Origin: Rikenellaceae bacterium
GTDB taxonomy: Bacteria > Bacteroidota > Bacteroidia > Bacteroidales > UBA932
Assembly (NCBI GenBank): GCA_900767375.1
Contig: CAAFYX010000119.1
Span: 1-22,533 of the forward strand
DNA: 22,533 nt
Direction of reading: 5' to 3'
In this document: positions 15,898 to 22,533 of the stretch, in pieces
Position numbering within the stretch: position 1 is the first letter of the stretch
Layout: every line of letters starts with the position of its first letter
Translations under genes and position numbers: made by a program
Notes under the pieces: model-generated
Told to the model about the DNA's origin: nothing
The model's input: the letters and a program-made list of their open reading frames with translations, nothing else
The model's database searches: none

Positions 15898-16493
15898 AAG
15901 AGAAATTTGATATAATCGAAAGCACGTGCATCCCTGTTCCGTTCGACAACATCGACACGGACCAGATCATCCCTGCACGTTTCATGAAGGCGAATTCCCT
16001 GGACCTCGACTTCTTCGGAAAGAATCTTTTCTGTGACTGGAGATACAACCAGGACGGTACGCCGAAGGCAGGATTCGTGATGAACGATCCGCGCTACGGC
16101 GGCTGCGTCCTTGTGGCTGGCGCGAACTTCGGTTCGGGCTCCAGCCGCGAGCACGCCGCCTGGGCCATCGCCGGCGCTGGAATCAGAGTGGTCATCGCCA
16201 GCTCCTTCGCTGACATCCACAAGAACAACGAGCTGAACAACTTCGTCCTTCCGGTCGAGGTTTCCGCTCAGTTCCTTGCAGAACTGCACGCCAGCATCGC
16301 TGCAGACCCTTCTGCAAAGGTACGCGTGGACCTTCCGAACCAGACGGTGACTAACCTCTCCACCGGTGCTTCCGAGCATTTCGACATCATGGGCTACAAG
16401 AAGTACTGCCTGATGAACGCTCTGGACGACATCGATTATCTTCTCCAGCAGAAGGACAAAATTGAAAAATACGAAGAATCCGCAAGATGCTAG
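15894..16493 (+). CDS. leuD: 3-isopropylmalate dehydratase small subunit
   Basis: This 199-residue swivelling subunit completes the LeuCD heterodimer. Diagnostic motifs are PVPFDNIDTDQIIPARF near residues 18-35, FGSGSSREHAAWA (the family phosphate/substrate loop), and IASSFADIHKNNELNN. The length is typical for the E. coli-type LeuD (201). It is coupled to leuC by a 4-nt overlap, and its last 7 nt overlap the start of the LeuA-like gene, so the three genes are tightly linked in translation. Confidence 0.96.
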   Translation: MKEKFDIIESTCIPVPFDNIDTDQIIPARFMKANSLDLDFFGKNLFCDWRYNQDGTPKAGFVMNDPRYGGCVLVAGANFGSGSSREHAAWAIAGAGIRVVIASSFADIHKNNELNNFVLPVEVSAQFLAELHASIAADPSAKVRVDLPNQTVTNLSTGASEHFDIMGYKKYCLMNALDDIDYLLQQKDKIEKYEESARC

Positions 16494-18016
16494 CATTCCT
16501 GGACACGACGCTGCGTGACGGCGAACAGACCGCCGGTGTTTCGTTCAATGTGAACGAAAAGCTCGCGATTGCCCAGCTCCTTCTCGAGGAGCTGAAGGTG
16601 GACCGCATCGAAGTCGCTTCGGCCAGAGTGTCGAAGGGGGAGTCCGAGGCTTTCCGTTCCATCTGTGAATGGGCCAGGTCGAAGGGCTGTCTGGAGCGTG
16701 TGGAGGTGCTTGGCTTTGTGGATGACGGAGTATCCGTGGACTGGATTGCGTCCAACGGCGGAAAGGTCATCAACATCCTCGCGAAGGGCTCGCTGAAGCA
16801 TCTTACCATGCAGCTGCGCAAGTCCCCTCAGGAGCATATCTCCGATATCTCCCGCGTGGTGTCCTATGCGGCTGCCAAGGGCCTCAGCTGCAACATTTAT
16901 CTTGAGGACTGGTCGCACGGAATGCTGGACTCCCAGGACTATGTGTTCGAGTTGATGGACGGACTCAAGGGACTCGGAATCAAGCATTTCATGCTCCCTG
17001 ACACCCTCGGTATCCTCGACCCTTGGAACACTGCCGAAATGATCGGCAGGATGGTGGAGCGCTATCCTTCGCTCCAGTTCGACTTCCACGCCCACAACGA
17101 CTACGGCCTGGCAGTGGCCAATACCCTGGCGGCTGTCAATGCCGGTGTAAGCTGCGTCCATACGACGGTCAACGGCCTCGGAGAGCGCAGCGGCAACGCC
17201 CCGGTCGCTCCCGTGGTCGCCGCCATCAATGATATGACCTCCGCTCAGATGAGCCTGGACGAATCCAAGCTCACCCATGTCTGCAAGTACGTCGAGAGCA
17301 TCTCCGGCATCAGGATCCCTGACAATGAGCCTGTCGTCGGCGAGAACGTCTTCACCCAGACCAGCGGCGTGCACGCCGACGGTGACAGGAAGGGCGACCT
17401 CTACGCTAACAAGCTCCTTCCTCAGAGGTTCGGACGCGAGCGCCAGTATGCCCTGGGCAAGATGAGCGGCAAGGCCAATATCATCGAGAACCTCGACAAG
17501 CTCGGCATCGCCCTCACTCCGGACCAGATCAAGCTGGTGACCCAGCGTGTGGTCGAGCTGGGTGACAAGAAGGAGATGATGACTCCGGAGGATCTTCCGT
17601 TCATCATCGCCGACGTCCTCAAGAGCGGCGCTACCCAGGACAATATCCATATCGTCAACTATTCCCTCCAGCTCACAAAGGGAATGAAACCTGCCGCCAT
17701 GCTGAAGGTCAGCATCAACGGCACCGAGTATGAGACCAGTTCCAACGGAGACGGACAGTACAATGCTTTCATGCGCGCTCTGTGGAAGATCTATGACAGA
17801 CTCGGAAAGAAGCATCCTCTCCTGGCCGACTACCAGGTGACCATCCCTCCGGGAGGAAAGACCGACGCCCTCGTGGCGACAACCATCTTCTGGGATATGG
17901 ACGGGCACGTGTTCAAGACCAGGGGCATCGATTCCGACCAGACCGAGGCCGCCATCAAGGCCACGGTCAAGATGTTGAACATTATTGAAAATCTCGATAT
18001 CAGTACATTGGTATGA
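16487..18016 (+). CDS. LeuA-family synthase (2-isopropylmalate or citramalate synthase)
   Basis: This 509-residue Claisen-type synthase condenses acetyl-CoA with a 2-oxo acid. The catalytic barrel shows TTLRDGEQ (D11), the metal-binding FHAHNDYGLAVAN (H201, H203) and VNGLGERSGNAP (N237). The hinge region has FTQTSGVHADGDRKGDLYAN and LGKMSGKANI, and about 130 C-terminal residues form the LeuA regulatory (dimer) domain with PPGGKTDALV. The segment after strand 2 reads IEVASARVSKGESEAF instead of the AGFP of canonical LeuA, and lacks the GGWPGSNPKD motif of TIGR00977-type citramalate synthases. It corresponds to the second LeuA-like protein of Bacteroides leu clusters. Since no canonical leuA is in this window, it may supply leucine, or make citramalate for isoleucine with LeuCD/LeuB. 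Substrate is unresolved. Confidence 0.85.
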   Translation: MLAFLDTTLRDGEQTAGVSFNVNEKLAIAQLLLEELKVDRIEVASARVSKGESEAFRSICEWARSKGCLERVEVLGFVDDGVSVDWIASNGGKVINILAKGSLKHLTMQLRKSPQEHISDISRVVSYAAAKGLSCNIYLEDWSHGMLDSQDYVFELMDGLKGLGIKHFMLPDTLGILDPWNTAEMIGRMVERYPSLQFDFHAHNDYGLAVANTLAAVNAGVSCVHTTVNGLGERSGNAPVAPVVAAINDMTSAQMSLDESKLTHVCKYVESISGIRIPDNEPVVGENVFTQTSGVHADGDRKGDLYANKLLPQRFGRERQYALGKMSGKANIIENLDKLGIALTPDQIKLVTQRVVELGDKKEMMTPEDLPFIIADVLKSGATQDNIHIVNYSLQLTKGMKPAAMLKVSINGTEYETSSNGDGQYNAFMRALWKIYDRLGKKHPLLADYQVTIPPGGKTDALVATTIFWDMDGHVFKTRGIDSDQTEAAIKATVKMLNIIENLDISTLV

Positions 18017-19083
18017 AACTGAAGATAGCCAAACTTCCTGGTGACGGCATCGGACCGGAAGTCGTAGAACAGGCCGTAAAGGCCGTTGATGCCGTTTGCG
18101 CCAGATTCGGCCACGAGGTGGAATACAAGTTCGCTCTCACCGGAGCCTGCGCCATCGACAAGTACGGCTCAGCCTATCCTGCCGAGACCCATCAGATCTG
18201 TCTGGAAAGCGACGCAGTCCTTTACGGAGCAGTGGGTGATCCCCGCTTCGACAACGATCCTACCGCCAAGGTGCGTCCGGAGGACGGACTGCTGGCTATG
18301 CGCAAGCAGCTTGGCCTTTATGCCAACCTCCGCCCGGTGGAGACCTTCGAGTCGCTGGTCAGCAAGAGTCCTCTGAAGGAGGAGTTTGTGTCAGGAGCCG
18401 ATTTCCTTTGCATCCGCGAGCTTACCGGTGGAATGTATTTCGGTGAGAAGGGCCGTCTGGACGGCGGTGATACCGCTTACGACACCAACATCTATCACAG
18501 ATACGAGATCGAGCGCATCGTAAGGCTGGCATACGGCTACGCCATGCGCCGCAGAAAGCACCTTACCGTGGTCGACAAGGCCAATGTCCTCGAGTCCTCA
18601 CGCCTCTGGAGGCAGGTCGCCCAGGAGATCGCTCCTGAGTTCCCTGAGGTCACCACTGACTTCATGTATGTCGACAATGCTGCGATGAAGCTTATCACCT
18701 GGCCTAAGTTCTTCGACGTCATCGTCACTGAGAACACCTTCGGAGACATCCTTACCGATGAGGCGAGTGTCATCTCCGGCTCGATGGGCCTGCTGGCTTC
18801 AGCTTCCATCGGAGAGCACACAGGCGTGTTCGAGCCTATCCACGGCTCCTATCCGCAGGCAGCCGGTAAGAACATTGCCAATCCTCTGGCCACCATCCTT
18901 TCCGCCGCGATGATGTTCGAGTATGCGTTCGGACTGATGGAGGAAGGAAAGGCCATCCGCGAGGCCGTTTCCGCATCCATTGACGCCAAGTTCGTCACCG
19001 AGGACCTTGCCTCTGAAGGCATAGTGGCCCGCAGCACCTCCGAAGTGGGTGACTGGGTGGCCGATTATATTAGAAAGCACTAG
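18013..19083 (+). CDS. leuB: 3-isopropylmalate dehydrogenase
   Basis: It oxidises and decarboxylates 3-isopropylmalate to 2-oxoisocaproate using NAD+; homologues also act on 3-methylmalate. It has 356 residues. Motifs are KIAKLPGDGIGPEVV (N-terminus), YGAVGDPRFD, LANLRPVE-like LYANLRPVET, RELTGGMYFG, and the metal/substrate stretch DNAAMKLITWPKFFDVIVTE with TFGDILTDEAS. The NAD-binding GVFEPIHGSYPQAAGKNIANP and an Asp/Glu-type cofactor-binding context follow. Its ATG overlaps the stop of the LeuA-like gene (18013-18016, ATGA). The aminotransferase gene starts 6 nt after its stop. Confidence 0.96.
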   Translation: MKLKIAKLPGDGIGPEVVEQAVKAVDAVCARFGHEVEYKFALTGACAIDKYGSAYPAETHQICLESDAVLYGAVGDPRFDNDPTAKVRPEDGLLAMRKQLGLYANLRPVETFESLVSKSPLKEEFVSGADFLCIRELTGGMYFGEKGRLDGGDTAYDTNIYHRYEIERIVRLAYGYAMRRRKHLTVVDKANVLESSRLWRQVAQEIAPEFPEVTTDFMYVDNAAMKLITWPKFFDVIVTENTFGDILTDEASVISGSMGLLASASIGEHTGVFEPIHGSYPQAAGKNIANPLATILSAAMMFEYAFGLMEEGKAIREAVSASIDAKFVTEDLASEGIVARSTSEVGDWVADYIRKH

Positions 19084-19089
19084 AACTAT

Positions 19090-20400
19090 ATGAAGATATT
19101 CAGCGAATCATTGGTCACCGAGGCTTGCCAGAAGTGCAGCGTGGCCAATCTGTCCAAGGCAACGATAGGGGAGACCCTCCTTGTCGCCCAGTACCTTGAG
19201 AAGAAGACCGGCATCCCGTTCATCCGCATGGACCAGGGCTCCCCGGGTCTTCCTATCAACAAATACGGCGTCGAGGCTGAGAAGAAGGCCCTTGACAGCG
19301 GTATCGGGTCCCAGTATCCTGCTGCGGCCGGTATCCAGGAACTCAATGATGCCGCTTCACGTTTCGTGAAGGCTTTCATCAATATTGACATAGCTCCTCA
19401 CAACTGCGTGCCTACAACCGGCTCTGTGGCTGCCTCCTTCGGCTCATTCATCGCCTGTACGCAGAGGATTCCGGGCAAGGACAAGGTACTTTTCATCGAT
19501 CCGGGATTCCCTATCCAGAAGTCCCAGCTCAGAGTGCTGGGCATAGAATGGAAGGAGTTCGACATCTACAACCACCGCGGCGCTGAAAAGCTCGAGGCCA
19601 AGCTCGAGGAGATGCTCTCCTCAGGAGATGTAGCCGCCATCATCTATTCCAATCCTAACAATCCGGCATGGATCTGTCTCGAGGAGGAGGAACTTCAGGT
19701 GATAGGCAAGCTCGCCACCAAGTACGATGTGGTCGTAATGGAGGATCTCGCATACTTCTGCATGGACTACAGACGCAACCTGAGCCATCCTTTCGAGCCG
19801 CCGTATCTTCCTACAGCTGCGCGCTACACTGACAACTATATCCTGATGCTTTCCGCATCGAAGATATTCAGCTATGCCGGACAGAGAATCGCTCTCTGCT
19901 GCATATCGGACAAACTGTATGAGAAGCAGTATCCGGCCCTTGCGGAACGCTATCATGATGCCGGAGTATTCGGCGTTACCCTTACCGCATCCATCCTCTA
20001 TATGATCACGAGCGGATGTACGGCCACCACCCAGTACGGCTATGCCGAGATGCTCAACCTTTCCTGCGACGGAGTCATCAATTTCGTCGAGGATACTCGC
20101 GAATACGAGCGCAGGGCCCACAGGATGAAGGAAATCTTCTGCCGCCACGGATTCCACGTGGTCTATGACCGCGATGTTACGCAGAATGTCGGAGACGGAT
20201 TCTTCTTTACTCTCGGTTATGGATCCATGACTGGTGAGGAACTTGTCGTCGAACTTATGTATTACGGAGTAAGCAGCATCTGCCTTTCCACTACCGGAAG
20301 TCAGAAATATGGCGTGCGTGCCTGTGTGAGCCGTATGCGTGAGGAACTCTATGAGGTCCTCGACGAGCGCATGGCCGCCTTCGCCGCCGACCACAAGTAG
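19090..20400 (+). CDS. PLP-dependent class I/II aminotransferase, candidate branched-chain transaminase
   Basis: This is a 436-residue fold-type-I aminotransferase. Motifs are NPNNPAW (188-194), MEDLAYF with D219 and Y222 (cofactor ring contacts), SASKIFSYAGQR with the Schiff-base lysine K258, and a C-terminal R410 (YGVRACVSR) at the position that usually binds the substrate carboxylate. It is the last gene of the ilv-leu operon, 6 nt after leuB. By position it could carry out the final transamination to valine, leucine or isoleucine, a job usually done by IlvE, an unrelated fold-type-IV enzyme absent from the window. An aromatic, alanine or aspartate aminotransferase role cannot be excluded from sequence alone. 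Its stop directly abuts the stop of the convergent downstream gene. Confidence 0.85.
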   Translation: MKIFSESLVTEACQKCSVANLSKATIGETLLVAQYLEKKTGIPFIRMDQGSPGLPINKYGVEAEKKALDSGIGSQYPAAAGIQELNDAASRFVKAFINIDIAPHNCVPTTGSVAASFGSFIACTQRIPGKDKVLFIDPGFPIQKSQLRVLGIEWKEFDIYNHRGAEKLEAKLEEMLSSGDVAAIIYSNPNNPAWICLEEEELQVIGKLATKYDVVVMEDLAYFCMDYRRNLSHPFEPPYLPTAARYTDNYILMLSASKIFSYAGQRIALCCISDKLYEKQYPALAERYHDAGVFGVTLTASILYMITSGCTATTQYGYAEMLNLSCDGVINFVEDTREYERRAHRMKEIFCRHGFHVVYDRDVTQNVGDGFFFTLGYGSMTGEELVVELMYYGVSSICLSTTGSQKYGVRACVSRMREELYEVLDERMAAFAADHK

Positions 20401-22533
20401 TTATTTGACCGTACCGCTGTCATAGCCTCCGTTCGACAGGGTCTTGCTGCCCTTTTTGAAGGAACTGCCGTAGTTCATCCGCCAGGTAAGGCCCAGCACG
20501 ACCATATTGCCGTTTTCCACAGTATGGTTGACGTGTTCGAACGGATGCATTTCCGAAAGTCCTTTTGTGCGGTAGTCATAACCGTTCTTATTGAATGGAC
20601 AGTGCCAGGTTGCGGAAGCCGTCAGGTCTTTCCACCTGTACTGGATGTATATGCACTGGCCACGTTCCGACTGCTGCAGTATCTCGCCGCTCAGGGTCCA
20701 TTCAGGCTTGATGTTGAACCAGCAGCCCGCGACGAAGTTTTCCCATACGCCCTGGACTGATATGTTGCTGCTGGAGTTCGTGCACTGGTGGCTGAATCCC
20801 TTGCCGCTTGTGCGCATATCCTTCAGTTTCCAGTCCAATGACAGGTTGATGTGATCGAACAGATTCTTCACTCCTGCTTCCGCATAGGTGTACATGGATG
20901 CCGTATAATCCGAGTTGACAGGACTGGTCACAAACAGACCGCTGCCCGGATCGTAGGAATAAGCGTCCACGATTGCGCCGAAGTTATGGTCATAGCCGCC
21001 GGTCAGGTTCACGAACCAGCCGTTCTTGGTGTTCATTCTCATAATTATCCTGCTTCCAAGGAACTGTGAAGGCTTGAGACCCTGGTTGCCCATTGCGGCT
21101 TCTACATCATCGGTGCGCTGGAATACCGGTGAAAGCTGGGAAAGGGAAGGGAGCACCGGGATGTAGCGCATCTCCCCGGACAATGACCATACGTCGCTTA
21201 TCCGCCAGCCGAGGCGGCCCGTACTGAGATTTCGTACATAGGTTCTGCTGTCGCCATTGTCCTTCACTGCGAAAATCTTTGCGCCAGTACCCAGAGACCA
21301 GTTTATGCTTTTCCCGATGCCACCTTCCGCCTGGGCAAAGACATAGGTGTTGTCCTTGGACATTCTGCTGACCACTTCAGAAACAGTGTAGTCATTTGTC
21401 GCCGAGTTGTGCTGATACTGCACTCCGAACCGGGTGGAGACGGTCTTGAAACTTTTGCTGAATACTCCTTCCGCGCTCAGGTCCCAGCCCCTGTTGACCA
21501 CTTCTACCGGATAGCTCCTGATGCCGGTTCCGTCATCGTAGCTGATGTCGCTCTTTTCCTGGTTTGAGGCATATTCGCCCACCACGTTCAGCTCGACCTT
21601 CGTATTGCCCCGCATGGCGTGGGTGAAGAACAGGTCGAGAGTGGGCTGGTTCCGGTTTCCCTCTTGAAGCCTTGTCTTCTTCAAGGTGGAAGGGATATCG
21701 CGGTCGATCTGCATCATAGTGGCTTCACCGTTACGATGGTCATAGTAGATCTGGTTGCGCAGGGATGCTATGAACATCGTGCTGTCATCGTGCTGCCGTG
21801 TGTACTCAGCCGTGATGTTATGGAAGGTGTAATGGAATGGCCCGTTGCCTTCCTCGTTCCTTTCCACTGTCCTCTCGTCGGATATGTAGCTGCTTGTCAT
21901 CCTGTACGGGTCACGTGTATAGTTGCGGTGGCTGAGACTATATTCGACGGCGAATTCGGACTTGCCCTTGTGATACGAGGTGTTGAAATATCCGTCCGTG
22001 AAGCCGGTAGAAAGCGCTTGCGAGGCATCGGCCATAATGCTTCCGCCGTCATCGGATTCTTTCAGGACGATGTTGATCACTCCGGATGCACCCCTGTCGA
22101 GGTATCTCGGCCCCGGGGTGTTGCTGAATTCGATCCTTTTTATCTTCTCCGGATCGAGGTTGTTGAACCTGTATGATGTGACTTCCTTGCCATTGACCTT
22201 TATGATAGCGGTGCCTCCGTCAATGGAGATGGTCCCCAGGGCCCTGTCCACGCGGAGTCCCGGCAGCTGCTGCTTTGCAAGGAGGTCTATGCTTTTGGGC
22301 GAGGAGAGTACGTCGGCACGGTCCGGCACTACCAGATATTGGCCTGCTTTCTCCACTGTCCGCTGGGATCTGACCGTGGCGGCATCGAGCATCTGCAGGT
22401 CATCTTCCATCACCAGCTCGCCGAGGTCACACGGCATGGATGATATGGTCAAAGTCTGATATCCGGTCATCGAAGCCTGGATCAGGAGCCTTCCTCCGAC
22501 TCCTTCAAGTACGAAGTGACCGAGCGTGTCGGA
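20401..22533 (-). CDS. Outer-membrane beta-barrel (TonB-receptor-like) protein, 5' end outside window
   Basis: Codons are open to the window edge, so the gene starts beyond 22533 and 710 residues are visible. The first visible residues (TLGHFVLEGV...ASMTGY) are the end of a carboxypeptidase-regulatory-like domain. A plug-like domain follows at about 70-163, including LPGLRVD, IIKVNGKEV, IKRIEFSNTPGPRY and GVINIVLK. After it comes a long barrel of alternating aromatic/polar strands ending in GLTWRMNYG, as in the Bacteroidetes outer-membrane beta-barrel family (OMP_b-brl_3 type). It probably sits in the outer membrane; the ligand is unknown. No SusD partner lies downstream. The in-frame Met at 22470 is internal, because the homology extends upstream of it. 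Confidence 0.88.
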   Translation of the reverse strand, partial: SDTLGHFVLEGVGGRLLIQASMTGYQTLTISSMPCDLGELVMEDDLQMLDAATVRSQRTVEKAGQYLVVPDRADVLSSPKSIDLLAKQQLPGLRVDRALGTISIDGGTAIIKVNGKEVTSYRFNNLDPEKIKRIEFSNTPGPRYLDRGASGVINIVLKESDDGGSIMADASQALSTGFTDGYFNTSYHKGKSEFAVEYSLSHRNYTRDPYRMTSSYISDERTVERNEEGNGPFHYTFHNITAEYTRQHDDSTMFIASLRNQIYYDHRNGEATMMQIDRDIPSTLKKTRLQEGNRNQPTLDLFFTHAMRGNTKVELNVVGEYASNQEKSDISYDDGTGIRSYPVEVVNRGWDLSAEGVFSKSFKTVSTRFGVQYQHNSATNDYTVSEVVSRMSKDNTYVFAQAEGGIGKSINWSLGTGAKIFAVKDNGDSRTYVRNLSTGRLGWRISDVWSLSGEMRYIPVLPSLSQLSPVFQRTDDVEAAMGNQGLKPSQFLGSRIIMRMNTKNGWFVNLTGGYDHNFGAIVDAYSYDPGSGLFVTSPVNSDYTASMYTYAEAGVKNLFDHINLSLDWKLKDMRTSGKGFSHQCTNSSSNISVQGVWENFVAGCWFNIKPEWTLSGEILQQSERGQCIYIQYRWKDLTASATWHCPFNKNGYDYRTKGLSEMHPFEHVNHTVENGNMVVLGLTWRMNYGSSFKKGSKTLSNGGYDSGTVK

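Noticed and set aside
16490..17908. A 472-codon minus-strand frame opposite the LeuA-like gene
   Set aside because: It is a shadow of a strongly conserved enzyme on the other strand; composition reflects the mirrored codon pattern.
20401..22470. Treating the Met at 22470 as the true start of the beta-barrel gene
   Set aside because: In-frame residues upstream to the window edge continue a carboxypeptidase-regulatory-like domain, and no signal peptide follows that Met; the gene is cut by the window.

Overview
The window reads as a chromosomal segment of a moderately GC-rich Bacteroidetes bacterium, most likely of the order Bacteroidales. The grounds are TTG-N19/20-TAnnTTTG type promoters, an outer-membrane beta-barrel protein of the Bacteroidetes TonB-receptor-like type, a secreted GH43 glycosidase, a yeast Ilv5-like ketol-acid reductoisomerase, and the Bacteroides-type second LeuA-like synthase. 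Genus cannot be fixed from this sequence. Gene density is very high, and most of the window is core amino-acid biosynthesis.

Layout. Positions 1-557 are non-coding: a REP-like palindromic repeat at the left edge, then about 300 nt packed with consecutive hairpins that end in a terminator-like stem plus T-run. This is a candidate structured RNA or leader. Next is a secreted GH43-family glycosidase (558-2162, +). Facing it is a four-gene minus-strand operon (9242 down to 2164): a fused pyrroline-5-carboxylate reductase/glutamate 5-kinase (ProC-ProB), ProA, MetF and MetH. Its first three genes are joined by ATGA stop/start overlaps and the last pair by a 1-nt gap. A 339-nt divergent regulatory region (9243-9581) holds one Bacteroidetes-type promoter for each direction plus two inverted repeats. 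To the right lies a nine-gene plus-strand operon (9582-20400): ilvD, ilvB, ilvN, ilvC, leuC, leuD, a LeuA-like synthase, leuB and a class I/II aminotransferase. The window ends inside a minus-strand outer-membrane beta-barrel gene (20401-22533) that lacks its 5' end.

How the genes work together. The plus operon encodes acetolactate synthase, reductoisomerase and dihydroxyacid dehydratase (valine and the common part of isoleucine), plus the isopropylmalate branch. A PLP aminotransferase sits where a branched-chain transaminase would be expected. No canonical leuA, ilvA or ilvE is present in the window, so the LeuA-like gene and the fold-type-I aminotransferase are the two enzymes whose real substrates are open. 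The minus operon makes proline from glutamate with only two polypeptides, and makes methionine from homocysteine through 5-methyl-tetrahydrofolate.

Most notable: the ProC-ProB fusion; a MetH with a shortened and altered reactivation domain; the LeuA-like/aminotransferase combination; and the hairpin-rich intergenic region. I found no IS element, CRISPR array, tRNA, rRNA or defence system.
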